From: Desulfotignum sp. | GTDB taxonomy: Bacteria; Desulfobacterota; Desulfobacteria; Desulfobacterales; Desulfobacteraceae | Reading direction: 5' to 3' | Assembly: GCA_018399285.1 (NCBI GenBank) | Contig: JAGYOW010000013.1 | Span: 1-64,000 of the forward strand | DNA: 64,000 bases | Shown here: in pieces, positions 50,895 through 60,143 of the stretch | Layout: the number at the start of each line of letters is the position of its first letter | Numbering within the stretch: position 1 is the first letter of the stretch | Position numbers and translations under genes: made by a program | The notes under the pieces: model-generated | What the model was told of the DNA's origin: nothing | Database searches by the model: none | What the model saw: the letters and a program-made list of their open reading frames with translations, nothing else

Positions 50895-52463
50895 TTGGAA
50901 AATAATAATAAAAATAGTGCAAAGATGACTTTTTGGATTGCACTTGTCGTAATGATTCCATTTGTATTTTTTGGCGGTGTCACACCCGAATCATTCGGTA
51001 AAATTGCTGATGCAGTATTCACCTACATGAAGGAATCATGGGGCTGGAGTTTTATCTTTGGCGCCAGCATTTTCCTTGTCATGACTGTGTTTTTACTGCT
51101 CAGCCCTGTAGGTCAAATCAGGCTGGGAGGAGATGATGAAAAACCGGAATACTCCAATATGGCCTGGTTCGCTATGCTTTTTAGCTGCGGTATGGGTATC
51201 GGCCTGCTTTTCTGGGGTGTTTCCGAACCGATCTGGCACTATATGTGGCCGCCTCACGGTGAAGCAAAAACCGCTGCGACAGTGCACCTGGCCATGCAGT
51301 ACGCTTTCTTCCACTGGGGGTTCCATCCCTGGGCTATTTATGCGGTAGTTGCTGCTTCCCTGGCTTACTTTTCTTATCGTAAGGGATTACCGATGCTGCT
51401 GAGTTCCTGCCTTGAGCCGATCCTCGGCCGTAAGGGTATCGAGGGCCCCTGGGGGATGCTGGTGAATATAATCGGTGTTTTTGCCACCCTATTTGGCCTG
51501 GCGACTTCTCTGGGTCTTGGCGCTATGCAGATTGGCGGCGGCCTGGAAGAGTTATTCGGCTTTACAAGTGGCCCGGGTTTGTGGATGGCCATCGTTATAA
51601 TAGCCACGCTTGCAGCGATTATCTCCACAGCAACGGGTATTGACCGCGGTATTAAGTATCTCAGCCAGATCAATATTGTAGTGGCTGTGTTGTTACTGCT
51701 GCTGGTATTTATTCTCGGTCCAACAGTGTTCATTCTTAAGCTGTTAACCCAGTCTACCGGTGATTACCTGCAGAACATTATCCAGATGTCCTTTGGTCTT
51801 GATGCGGCAGGCGCCGGCACAGAAGGCTGGTATAATGCCTGGACCGTTTTTTACTGGGCATGGTGGATCGCCTGGGCTCCCTTTGTCGGGACTTTTATTG
51901 CCCGTGTATCACGCGGACGCACCATCCGTAACTTTGTTGTCGGGGTTATGCTTGTCCCGGTGGCAGTAAGCATGGTCTGGTTTGCCGTCTTTGGCGGTTC
52001 TGCCCTGCACCAGACTTTTATTGAGGGTAATGAAGCAATTATGGCAGCTGTCAATACAGACTCTGCCCTGGGTTTCTTTGCGTTACTGCAGGGATTCCCG
52101 TTATCAAACTTGCTGATTTTTGTGGCGATGTGCTCGGTTGTGATATTTTTCGTTACATCCTCCGACTCTGGAACCTATGTCAACGGCATGTTAACCTCTG
52201 GTGGTAACCCTGATCCGCCGCTGTACCTGCGGATAGTCTGGGGGTCTTTAGAGGGTGCTATCGCCGCAGTTCTGCTTTTCACAGGCGGCCTTGAAGCGCT
52301 GCAAACAGCTTCCGTTGTCGGTGGTTTCCCCTTCATGATTATCATGCTCCTGATGTTATACTGCCTGATGAAAGCCCTTTTTGCAGAATTGCGTGAAGGG
52401 ACGCTGCCTTTGGAGAAGCAGCGGATCAAGGATGCCCTGGCAGAAATTAAATCTGGCAAATAA
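50895..52463 (+). CDS. BCCT family betaine/carnitine/choline transporter (inserted copy)
   Basis: The 522-residue carrier starts at TTG 50895, 8 nt after AGGAGG; an upstream TTG would read through remnant sequence. It has 12 membrane segments, FSCGMGIGLLFWGVSEPIW (the GMGIG ion/substrate loop), HWGFHPWAIYAVVAASLAYF, the signature GWYNAWTVFYWAWWIAWAPF and FFVTSSDSGTYVNGML. GMGIG is typical of Na+-coupled betaine carriers rather than CaiT-type exchangers. The gene is visibly less GC-rich, with different codon choice from its neighbours, and sits between two partial copies of the uspA-BCCT junction, which points to horizontal acquisition. Confidence 0.92.
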   Translation: MENNNKNSAKMTFWIALVVMIPFVFFGGVTPESFGKIADAVFTYMKESWGWSFIFGASIFLVMTVFLLLSPVGQIRLGGDDEKPEYSNMAWFAMLFSCGMGIGLLFWGVSEPIWHYMWPPHGEAKTAATVHLAMQYAFFHWGFHPWAIYAVVAASLAYFSYRKGLPMLLSSCLEPILGRKGIEGPWGMLVNIIGVFATLFGLATSLGLGAMQIGGGLEELFGFTSGPGLWMAIVIIATLAAIISTATGIDRGIKYLSQINIVVAVLLLLLVFILGPTVFILKLLTQSTGDYLQNIIQMSFGLDAAGAGTEGWYNAWTVFYWAWWIAWAPFVGTFIARVSRGRTIRNFVVGVMLVPVAVSMVWFAVFGGSALHQTFIEGNEAIMAAVNTDSALGFFALLQGFPLSNLLIFVAMCSVVIFFVTSSDSGTYVNGMLTSGGNPDPPLYLRIVWGSLEGAIAAVLLFTGGLEALQTASVVGGFPFMIIMLLMLYCLMKALFAELREGTLPLEKQRIKDALAEIKSGK

Positions 52464-52491
52464 TATCAGCATACAAATAAATATAGTGAGT

Positions 52492-52521
52492 AGAAGGCCG
52501 CCCTTTCGGGGGCGGTCTTCT
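52492..52521 (+). terminator. Terminator-like hairpin after the inserted BCCT gene
   Basis: AGAAGGCCGCCC pairs with GGGCGGTCTTCT (one G-T pair) across a short loop, followed by ATTTGGG. It lies inside the inserted segment and probably travelled with the gene. Confidence 0.65.
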
Positions 52522-52551
52522 ATTTGGGTGCGCCTGACTGGCGCTATCCGG

Positions 52552-52652
52552 GATTGATATCAAAAAACGGTCCAAGGTGAAAAAGATGGTTAGCGGATCT
52601 TGAGGATGTTGTCGTTTAATTAACCATATAAAGTGAAGAAGGAGTTGTTTTT
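52552..52652. repeat. Duplicated uspA fragment and BCCT leader
   Basis: 52552-52590 copies part of uspA (around 50582-50621). 52593-52652 copies the leader 50708-50765 that ends in the ribosome site GGAGTTG before the BCCT ATG. Between them about 85 nt of the original uspA 3' end are missing. Together with the truncated BCCT start at 50766-50876 this brackets the inserted BCCT gene as direct repeats. Confidence 0.82.
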
Positions 52653-54215
52653 ATGAAAGACAGGTTTGATACTGATTATCAAGTCGGTCAGGACAATGTG
52701 AAAAAATGGGGGATGGATGTTCACCCTGTTTTTTTTGTCGTGGCTTCCCTGGTTGTCGTTTTTATTGTGTTAACCTTGTGGAATCCGGTAGAAGCCAAAA
52801 AGGTGTTTGACGGTTCCAAATCATGGACCATAGAAAATTTTGACTGGTTTTTCATGATTTCCGGTAATCTGTTCGTGCTTTACTGCCTGGCTCTGATTGT
52901 GCTGCCCCATGGCAAAATGCGCCTGGGCGGCCCGGATGCGAGACCTGAATTCAGCCGAATGTCCTGGTTTGCCATGCTGTTTGCCGCCGGCATGGGCATT
53001 GGTCTGTGTTTCTGGAGTGTGGCCGAACCCGTGGCCTATTTCACGGACTGGTGGGGTACGCCATTGAACACGCCGCCCAATACGCCGGAAGCGGCCCGGG
53101 CTGCCATGGGCGCCACCCTGTTTCACTGGGGAATTCATCCCTGGGCCATTTATGCGGTCACAGCCCTGGCTTTAGGGTTCTGTGCCTTTAACAAAGGGCT
53201 TCCCTTGACCATCCGTTCCACGTTTTTCCCGCTTCTGGGCGAAAAAACCTGGGGATGGCCCGGTCATATCGTGGATATCATTGCCGTCATTGCCACCATT
53301 TTCGGTCTGGCCACGTCTCTGGGGTTCGGGGCCCAGCAGGCAGCATCCGGGCTGCATTTTCTGTTCGGGTTTGAGAACACCCTGGGTCTGCAGCTGATCA
53401 TCATTGCCGTGGTCACGGGTGTGGCCCTGTTTTCTGTGTACAGAGGACTTCACGGCGGTGTCAAGCTGTTGAGTAATATCAATATGGTCCTGGCGGGCAT
53501 CCTGCTGGTGCTGGTGATTTTGACAGGTGCGACACTGCATGTTTTTGCAGGCTTGTTCAAAAACACCGTTTCGTATGCCGAATGGATCATTCCTTTGAGC
53601 AACTGGATCGGCCGGCCGGATGAAAAGTTCTACAAAGGCTGGACCGTGTTCTACTGGGCCTGGTGGATTTCCTGGGCACCGTTTGTGGGCATGTTCATCG
53701 CCCGTATTTCCAAAGGCCGTACCATCCGTGAATTCATCACCGCCGTGTTGCTGGTGCCCACAGTGGTTACCATCGTCTGGATGACGGCATTCGGGAGTAA
53801 TGCCCTGTACCAGATTCAGAACGGCATTGGTCAGCTGGCGGAAAAAGGCCTGGGGGAAGTGTCTCTGGCCATGTTCCAGATGCTGGAAAACCTGCCGCTG
53901 ACAGGCATTACTTCATTTCTGGGGATCTGTCTGGTGCTGATTTTCTTTGTTACCTCATCCGACTCCGGTTCCCTGGTGGTGGATTCCATCACTGCGGGCG
54001 GCAAAATGGATGCCCCGCGGTTCCAGCGGATGTTCTGGGCCACGCTTCAGGGCCTGATTGCCGCCTGCCTGCTGGTGGGAGGTGGTTCAGACGCTCTGGG
54101 CGCCATTCAGGCGGTGGCCGTGACCGTGGGACTGCCGTTTACCATGATCATGATTGTCATGATGGTCAGTCTCTATCTGGGGCTAAATGATGATTACAGG
54201 AAAATGAAATACTGA
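52653..54215 (+). CDS. BCCT family betaine/carnitine/choline transporter (resident copy)
   Basis: The 520-residue carrier has 12 membrane segments, LFAAGMGIGLCFWSVAEPVA, HWGIHPWAIYAVTALALGF, GWTVFYWAWWISWAPFVGMF and FFVTSSDSGSLVVDSI. Its codon use matches the surrounding genes. It is likely Na+-driven uptake of glycine betaine or a related quaternary amine for the pathway encoded on both sides. Only about the level of family similarity is shared with the inserted copy; they are not recent duplicates of each other. Confidence 0.93.
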   Translation: MKDRFDTDYQVGQDNVKKWGMDVHPVFFVVASLVVVFIVLTLWNPVEAKKVFDGSKSWTIENFDWFFMISGNLFVLYCLALIVLPHGKMRLGGPDARPEFSRMSWFAMLFAAGMGIGLCFWSVAEPVAYFTDWWGTPLNTPPNTPEAARAAMGATLFHWGIHPWAIYAVTALALGFCAFNKGLPLTIRSTFFPLLGEKTWGWPGHIVDIIAVIATIFGLATSLGFGAQQAASGLHFLFGFENTLGLQLIIIAVVTGVALFSVYRGLHGGVKLLSNINMVLAGILLVLVILTGATLHVFAGLFKNTVSYAEWIIPLSNWIGRPDEKFYKGWTVFYWAWWISWAPFVGMFIARISKGRTIREFITAVLLVPTVVTIVWMTAFGSNALYQIQNGIGQLAEKGLGEVSLAMFQMLENLPLTGITSFLGICLVLIFFVTSSDSGSLVVDSITAGGKMDAPRFQRMFWATLQGLIAACLLVGGGSDALGAIQAVAVTVGLPFTMIMIVMMVSLYLGLNDDYRKMKY

Positions 54216-54237
54216 CCGGTTTGATTTTAAATCAATG

Positions 54238-54289
54238 AAAACAGCACAGCACCTGGTTTGCGTCTGTCAGACAGGTGCTGTGCTGTTTT
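54238..54289. terminator. Bidirectional terminator between BCCT and mrpG
   Basis: AAAACAGCACAGCACCTG and its perfect reverse complement form an 18-bp stem with A- and T-runs on both sides. It can end both convergent transcripts. Confidence 0.85.
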
Positions 54290-54290
54290 T

Positions 54291-54626
54291 TCAGTCAGCT
54301 TTGTGCCGGGGTGCGTGCGAGTGGTGCTGGTCCTGGGGTGTCCGCTGGTGGCGGGCGGCCTTGGCCAGAAAATGCGCACTCACCGGCGCAGTGATAAACA
54401 AGAACAATGTGATCAGCACTTCGTGAAAGCTGATACCGTTTCCCTGGAAACTGAAGAAAACAGCCGACGCGATGGCCATACTACCTACGCCTAAAGTTGT
54501 GGCTTTGGTGGGACCATGCAGCCGGTTGAAAAAATCCGTCATCCGATACAGACCGATGGAGCCGGTAAGTGCAAAAAAAGCGCCCAGAATCAGAAAAAAC
54601 GATACAACACATTCAATAAAAAACAT
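54291..54626 (-). CDS. mrpG: Mrp Na+/H+ antiporter subunit G
   Basis: I use ATG 54626, 5 nt after GGAGG, giving 111 residues. Three membrane segments and GLYRMTDFFNRLHGPTKATT plus LGVGSMAIA are the PhaG/MnhG landmarks. It is the last gene of the antiporter operon, next to the bidirectional terminator. Confidence 0.9.
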   Translation of the reverse strand: MFFIECVVSFFLILGAFFALTGSIGLYRMTDFFNRLHGPTKATTLGVGSMAIASAVFFSFQGNGISFHEVLITLFLFITAPVSAHFLAKAARHQRTPQDQHHSHAPRHKAD

Positions 54627-54640
54627 CATTGCCTCCAAAA

Positions 54641-54910
54641 TTACTCGAGAATATCGCCGCGCATGAGATATTTGCTGGTGGCCACAGTGCTTATGAACCC
54701 CATGACCGCAATCATCAGGGCCGCCTCAAAATAGGCGGTGGTGTTGAAGTGAATTCCCAGCAGAATAAAAAGGGCCAGCGCATCGATATACATGTTGTCC
54801 AGGGCCAGAATCCGGTCTGGCAGACTCGGGCCTTTGAACAGCCGGTACAGGTTCAGCAGCTGGGCCAGGGTGATCAGGACAAATGCAATGATGACAGCCG
54901 TGTTCAGCAT
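54641..54910 (-). CDS. mrpF: Mrp Na+/H+ antiporter subunit F
   Basis: The 89-residue protein has three membrane segments with LYRLFKGPSLPDRILALDNM, the MnhF/PhaF hallmark. It overlaps mrpE by 7 nt. Confidence 0.92.
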   Translation of the reverse strand: MLNTAVIIAFVLITLAQLLNLYRLFKGPSLPDRILALDNMYIDALALFILLGIHFNTTAYFEAALMIAVMGFISTVATSKYLMRGDILE

Positions 54911-55428
54911 GAAAAAATCTCCTTTAACGGGGCTTCATAACGGGTTTTAATCAGATGGATTTCAGTCTCCGGATCAGGTATATCAAGTCCGTGGACAATC
55001 AGACTGCGCTGATCTTTACTGACTTCAGCGGTCACGGTGCCCGGGGTCAGAGAAATGATGCTGGCCAGAAGGGTGGTTACCATCGGATCCTCAATCTCCA
55101 GCGGTACTTCGATAAATCCGGATTTCAGCTGTGACAGATCCGGTTGCAGGATCAGCTTGACCACACTGATATTGGCCACAATGATATCGGACAGAAATGT
55201 GAAAAAGAAAAACCGAAACAATCGGACCGGTCTGATGAGTTCCGGCCGTTCCGGCCAGAACCGGTTGGTGAACCAGGGGATAATGATACCGATAAGCCCG
55301 CCCAGCAGAATATGGCCCGGTGAAATGGTATTTGTCAGAAAAAGCCAGATAATGAGCAGGACCAGGGTCAGCACGGGCTGAGGCAGCCATGGGATCCTGG
55401 GTGAGGATTTTTTTTCAGAACAAGACAT
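54904..55428 (-). CDS. mrpE: Mrp Na+/H+ antiporter subunit E
   Basis: I start at ATG 55428, which shares its A with the upstream stop (TGATG) and follows GGAGG, giving 174 residues. LLGGLIGIIIPWF, VAN.SVVKLIL (IIVANISVVKLILQPD) and SLTPGTVTAEVSKDQRSLIV are family hallmarks. Confidence 0.92.
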   Translation of the reverse strand: MSCSEKKSSPRIPWLPQPVLTLVLLIIWLFLTNTISPGHILLGGLIGIIIPWFTNRFWPERPELIRPVRLFRFFFFTFLSDIIVANISVVKLILQPDLSQLKSGFIEVPLEIEDPMVTTLLASIISLTPGTVTAEVSKDQRSLIVHGLDIPDPETEIHLIKTRYEAPLKEIFSC

Positions 55429-56132
55429 CACAGACCTCCGGTTGATTCAAACAATAACGCCGCATGGTCCGGTCCCAGCACCGCAGTGATGTACGCAAAC
55501 GGTTCGGTGAGCTGGGATGCAATGGTGTCGGCAAACTGGGCCATGGGGTGACCGAACAAGACAAGCAGCGGGCTGATACCCAGCAGGGCCAGGGCCGGCA
55601 AAGTATGACCATATGTGTGGCAATATATGGGATGGCTTTTTTGTTCGGTTTTTTCGGTGGGCAGCGTTTTCCAGAAAACAATGGTACCGGCCCGGCCCAG
55701 GGCGATCAATCCCAGTGCACCGCCTGCAAGGATGAACACCCAGATCCAGGCTCCGCCAAAAAGGGTGTGAACCGACAACAGCATCATCACCTTGGCAAAA
55801 AATCCGCTTAACGGGGGCAGACCGGCAATGGCAATGGCAGCGCCGGTGAATAAAAGCCCCAGCAGGGTCTGCTGGGACACCGGATGATCCGGAATAAGCC
55901 GGGCACCGGCATTGGGACGCTGCCGGGCAATCATATCCGTTATCAGAAACAGAGCGGCTGTCACAAAGGTGGTATGCGGCAGATACACAATAGCAGCTGC
56001 CAGGGCTTGTGTTTGAAATGTGCTGATCACGGCCAGCAAGGTTCCCACCGACACAATCACAAAATAGGCGGTGATATGCCGCAGGTTCCGGCTAGCAACC
56101 ACACCCGCCGCACCGGCTGCCAGAGTGATCAA
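55428..56132 (-). CDS. mrpD': Mrp subunit D, C-terminal half (separate frame)
   Basis: The 234-codon frame starts with TTG and continues MrpD exactly where the previous frame stops: ITLAAGAAGVVASRNLRHIT, AYFVIVSVGTLLAVIS, AIAGLPPLSGFFAKVMML. These are transmembrane helices of the second half of the proton-conducting subunit. The frames overlap by TTGA, and a one-base shift would join them into a normal-length MrpD of about 515 residues. It could be a true split gene read by coupling, a recent frameshift mutation or a sequence error. Confidence 0.85.
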   Translation of the reverse strand: MITLAAGAAGVVASRNLRHITAYFVIVSVGTLLAVISTFQTQALAAAIVYLPHTTFVTAALFLITDMIARQRPNAGARLIPDHPVSQQTLLGLLFTGAAIAIAGLPPLSGFFAKVMMLLSVHTLFGGAWIWVFILAGGALGLIALGRAGTIVFWKTLPTEKTEQKSHPIYCHTYGHTLPALALLGISPLLVLFGHPMAQFADTIASQLTEPFAYITAVLGPDHAALLFESTGGL

Positions 56133-56980
56133 GCGGCGGGCAGCAGCCAGGGAGCGAGCAGATTGGCGGCAGCCCCGGCATGGGGCCCGAATATCAGGGT
56201 ATAAACCCGGAGAATGACATAAACGCCGACCTTGGTCATGATGGCAAACAGGGCTGCCACCGGTGCCCCGGTAAACCCATAGGTGTCGGGCAGCCAGAAA
56301 TACAGGGGCACCAGCGCGGCTTTCAAGGCAAATACACCGAATAAAATCAATCCGGCGGCCCGGATCAAAGCGGCATTTTCAGGGGGAACCACGGCAATCC
56401 GCACGGCCAGGTCCGCCATGTTCAACGTTCCTAAAAGGCTGTATAAAATACCCACCCCAATCAGAAAAATGCTGGAACCGATCAGGTTGAGCATGGCATA
56501 ATGCATCCCGGCCCGGGTCCGGGAACCGCCACCGCCGTGCAGCACCAGGCCATAGGAGGCTAAAAGCATGATTTCAAAAAAAACAAACAGGTTGAAGATA
56601 TCTCCGGTGAGAAAGGCTCCGTTGATCCCCATCAGCTGAAACTGGTACAGGGCATGAAAATTTTTTCCCTGGGTGTCTGTGTCCTGAACGGCATACATCA
56701 GGCAGAACAGTCCCAGAAGCGCTGTCATGAAAACCATCAGTGCGGAAAGACGGTCTGCGACCATGACAATGCCGAAGGGCGGGGCCCAGTTCCCTAAGGC
56801 ATATACCTGAATCGGTCCGGAAACGCTTTGAAACAGCAGAGTGCCGGTGATCAGGACGAGAATCAGGCAACCGGCCAGAGAAACAGCCCTGTGAAAGAAA
56901 TGGTACCGGTTCACCGCCAGAACAATGATTGCCCCTGTCAAGAGCGGGATCAACAGGGGGGCGACAATCAGATGATTCAT
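56129..56980 (-). CDS. mrpD: Mrp subunit D, N-terminal half (frame ends early)
   Basis: The 283-residue product has PPFGIVMVADRLSALMVFMT, FFEIMLLASYGLVLHGGGGS (transport Glu), LKAALVPLYFWLPDTYGFTG (transport Lys) and AALFAIMTKVGVYVILRVYT, and then stops within a loop at APWLLPAA. The key charged residues of the first half are present. It starts with ATG overlapping mrpC by 4 nt. Without the second half it cannot make a complete channel. Confidence 0.88.
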   Translation of the reverse strand: MNHLIVAPLLIPLLTGAIIVLAVNRYHFFHRAVSLAGCLILVLITGTLLFQSVSGPIQVYALGNWAPPFGIVMVADRLSALMVFMTALLGLFCLMYAVQDTDTQGKNFHALYQFQLMGINGAFLTGDIFNLFVFFEIMLLASYGLVLHGGGGSRTRAGMHYAMLNLIGSSIFLIGVGILYSLLGTLNMADLAVRIAVVPPENAALIRAAGLILFGVFALKAALVPLYFWLPDTYGFTGAPVAALFAIMTKVGVYVILRVYTLIFGPHAGAAANLLAPWLLPAA

Positions 56981-57315
56981 GGCAAATCCTTTTTCCGTTC
57001 ACCGTCCACATGATCGGTGTCCAGTTCGCCATGGGCACGCAATGCCAGAACAACCACAAAGGCGATCATGGCAAACCCGATGACAATGGCTGTCAGCACC
57101 AGGGCCTGGGGCAACGGATCCGCATATGCGGGCTGTGTGGAAGAGATGATGGCCGGCAGGTTGGTGTGCAGCCGTCCGGTGGAAAACAAAAAGATATTGA
57201 CACCAAAGCTGAAAAGGGTCAGGCCCAGAACAACGGGAAAAGTGCGGGCCCGTAAAATCAGATACACGCCGCAGGCAACCATGACTCCGACACAGGCGGC
57301 AACCAGTAATTCCAT
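56977..57315 (-). CDS. mrpC: Mrp Na+/H+ antiporter subunit C
   Basis: The 112-residue NuoK-like protein has three membrane segments with GVYLILRARTFPVVLGLTLF and DPLPQALVLTAIVIGFAMIA, typical of MnhC. It starts directly at the mrpA stop. Confidence 0.93.
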   Translation of the reverse strand: MELLVAACVGVMVACGVYLILRARTFPVVLGLTLFSFGVNIFLFSTGRLHTNLPAIISSTQPAYADPLPQALVLTAIVIGFAMIAFVVVLALRAHGELDTDHVDGERKKDLP

Positions 57316-60143
57316 TAATGACGCTCCTTAATTGTCCGGGATTCACGCAACAGGGTGGTGGACACGGTCCGGGCATCACTTGAATTGATGGTGCCCAGTT
57401 TCACCAGCATCAGCATGACCGACCCCACCACGGCCAGATAAACCCCGAGATCAAAAATCATGGCACTGGCAACTTCAAATTTTCCTACCAGCGGCAGCGT
57501 GACATAGGTGAACGTGCTGGTGAGAAACGGATACCCCACCATCCAGCTGCCGATACCGGTGACCAGGGCCAGCAGCAGGCCCCAGGCCATGATGATGTGG
57601 TTGTCAAAATGAAACCGGGGTCGGGTCCAGACAATCCCGCTGGCAATGTATTGCAGAATCAGCACAGCGGCCGTGATCAGACCGGCGATAAATCCGCCTC
57701 CCGGTTCATTGTGCCCCCGCAGAAAGATGTATGCGGAAAACAGCAGGGCCAGGGGCAGCAGAAGCCGGGTGATCTGAACGAGAATCACGGGAAACCGGTC
57801 CCGGGTCCAGGGATATCCCAGTTCATCGTGTGCCGGACCGGAAATGTCAAAATTATGCAGCAGCGCGTAGATCACCAGCCCGGCTATCACCAGCACGGTA
57901 ATTTCACCGAACGTATCAAACCCCCTGAAATCCACCAGGATCACATTGACCACATTGGTTCCACCGCCGCCCGGCACACTGTTTTTTAAAAAGAAATCAG
58001 AAATGGTGCCATAGGGCCGGGTCAGCATTGCCATCAGCACAGCGGCCGTGCCGCCACCGGCCAGAACGGACAAAAAAAAATCCCGCCATTTCCTGGCCGA
58101 AGACGATTCTCTGGGTGTATACCGGGGCAAAAGATGCAGCGCCATCATCATGAGAATGATGGTGACCACTTCCACGGAAATCTGAGTCAATGCCAGATCC
58201 GGAGCGGAAAACCGGGTGAAGGCAAGGGCCACCACCAGGCCCACGGTGCTCAGCATGACAACGGACAGAATCCGTTGATGGTGCGTGATCACCGTGGCAA
58301 TGGCGGCGCTGATAAGAATCAGTCCCATAACCAGAGAGACTGGATCCAGCGGGGTCAAAGATTCAGATCCGAGAAACGAAGCGGTTGTCCTCAAAAAAGG
58401 ACTGATCCCCAGAATCAGGGTGGATCCGATGAGCAGGGCGGCATAGCGTTGAAAAGATCTGTTTTCAATCAATAGGGTGATCCACCGGCTGTCATGTATC
58501 AGTCGGGAGATGAGCGTTTCAAACAGGGTTTTGCCGTCCAGATACCGGATACACCATTGATGGGCATCAAACAACCGGTGCCGCTGCCAGTAGCAGATCC
58601 CGCCGCCGGCCATGGCGATCAGGCTCAATCCCAAAGCCAGGTTGAATCCATGCCAGACAGCCATGTGATACATTGGCATATCCGGACCCAGGATGGATTT
58701 TGCGGCGGCATTGACCAGCGGCCCGGCAAAAAAGGCGGGAAACACCCCGACCAGAATGCAGATTCCCATGAGAAATCCCGGAGAAACCATCATGCCTGCA
58801 GGCGGCTCATGAGGGGATTTGGGCAGGTCCACAGCCCCTGGTCCCCCAAAGACCCCGATCAGCATGCGGACGGCATAGGCCACGGCAAACACGGCCGCCA
58901 GGGTGGCACCCACAGGCAACATCCAGGACCACGCTCCCGGCAGCCCGGGTACCAGGGTTTCCGCCAGAAACATCTCTTTGCTCAAAAACCCGTTGAACAG
59001 CGGGATTCCGGCCATGGCACCGCATCCGACGGCGGTCAGGGCGGCGGTCACCGGCATTTGTTTTCTGAGTCCGGACAAGCGCCGGATATCCCGGGTGCCG
59101 GTTTCATGATCAATGATCCCGGCCAGCATGAACAGGCCGGCCTTGAATGCGGCATGGTTGAAAATATGAAACACGGCGGCAAATATCGCCAACGGGGTGC
59201 CAAGGCCCAGAAGCACCACGATCAGGCCCAGGTGACTCACCGTGGAATAGGCCAGCAGCCCTTTGAGATCATTTTTGAACAGTGCCATATACGCGGCAAA
59301 CATCAATGTGATCAGGCCCGTGGCGGTAACGATTTGAAACCACAGCAGGGTGCCGGACAATACCGGGGCCAGCAATGCCAGCAGAAACACCCCGGCCTTG
59401 ACCATGGTGGCGGAATGCAGAAAGGCGCTTACGGGTGTGGGCGCGGCCATGGCATGGGGCAGCCAGAACTGGAAGGGGAACTGGGCCGATTTGGTGAACG
59501 CACCCACCAGAATCAGAATCAGGGTGATGGGATACAGGGGATGGGCCTGGATGATTTGTTTGGCCGCCAGAATGTCTGTGAGCTCAAAACTGCCCACCAT
59601 GTGTCCCAGCAGAAGGAAACCGGCCAGCATGGCAAACCCGCCCCCGCCGGTGATCACCAGGGCCATGAACGCACCCTGGCGGGCATCGGCCCGGTGGCGC
59701 CAGAAACCGATGAGCAGAAACGAGCTGATGCTGGTCAACTCCCAGAATACCATCAGCAGAAGCAGATTTTCCGACAGCACGATACCCAGCATGGAGCCCA
59801 TGAAAAAAAGCAGGTAGGTGTAGAACCGTCCCATGGGGTCTTCCTTGGCAATGTAATAGCGTGCGTATAGGATGATGAGCAGTCCGATGCCCAGTACCAG
59901 CAGGGCGAACAAAAATCCGAACCCACTGACCCGGAAGGCAAAGCTAAGCCCTATGGCAGGGATCCAGTCCCGGGTGTAAACAGGCATTTCTCCCGTGAAA
60001 ACAAATGGAATCTGGAGCAGAAGCAGTATCAGGGAGATGCCTGCGATAAGGCCGGCGGAAGCGGCATTGAGATGACGGTTTTGAAACAAACAGGGGATAA
60101 ATGCCCCCAATAAGGGGAGCAGCGGGATGAGTGCAAGGGTCAT
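57315..60143 (-). CDS. mrpA: Mrp Na+/H+ antiporter subunits A and B fused
   Basis: The 942-residue protein has an N-terminal NuoL-like MrpA part ([78 protein letters not shown]). The C-terminal MrpB part ([40 protein letters not shown]) comes from about residue 690 on. The fusion explains why no separate mrpB exists. It begins inside the stop of the cyclase gene (ATGA overlap). Confidence 0.95.
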   Translation of the reverse strand: MTLALIPLLPLLGAFIPCLFQNRHLNAASAGLIAGISLILLLLQIPFVFTGEMPVYTRDWIPAIGLSFAFRVSGFGFLFALLVLGIGLLIILYARYYIAKEDPMGRFYTYLLFFMGSMLGIVLSENLLLLMVFWELTSISSFLLIGFWRHRADARQGAFMALVITGGGGFAMLAGFLLLGHMVGSFELTDILAAKQIIQAHPLYPITLILILVGAFTKSAQFPFQFWLPHAMAAPTPVSAFLHSATMVKAGVFLLALLAPVLSGTLLWFQIVTATGLITLMFAAYMALFKNDLKGLLAYSTVSHLGLIVVLLGLGTPLAIFAAVFHIFNHAAFKAGLFMLAGIIDHETGTRDIRRLSGLRKQMPVTAALTAVGCGAMAGIPLFNGFLSKEMFLAETLVPGLPGAWSWMLPVGATLAAVFAVAYAVRMLIGVFGGPGAVDLPKSPHEPPAGMMVSPGFLMGICILVGVFPAFFAGPLVNAAAKSILGPDMPMYHMAVWHGFNLALGLSLIAMAGGGICYWQRHRLFDAHQWCIRYLDGKTLFETLISRLIHDSRWITLLIENRSFQRYAALLIGSTLILGISPFLRTTASFLGSESLTPLDPVSLVMGLILISAAIATVITHHQRILSVVMLSTVGLVVALAFTRFSAPDLALTQISVEVVTIILMMMALHLLPRYTPRESSSARKWRDFFLSVLAGGGTAAVLMAMLTRPYGTISDFFLKNSVPGGGGTNVVNVILVDFRGFDTFGEITVLVIAGLVIYALLHNFDISGPAHDELGYPWTRDRFPVILVQITRLLLPLALLFSAYIFLRGHNEPGGGFIAGLITAAVLILQYIASGIVWTRPRFHFDNHIIMAWGLLLALVTGIGSWMVGYPFLTSTFTYVTLPLVGKFEVASAMIFDLGVYLAVVGSVMLMLVKLGTINSSDARTVSTTLLRESRTIKERH

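Noticed and set aside
58494-59870. 458-codon plus-strand frame opposite mrpA
   Set aside because: It is antisense to a well-conserved membrane protein, extremely rich in H, G and Q, and matches nothing known.
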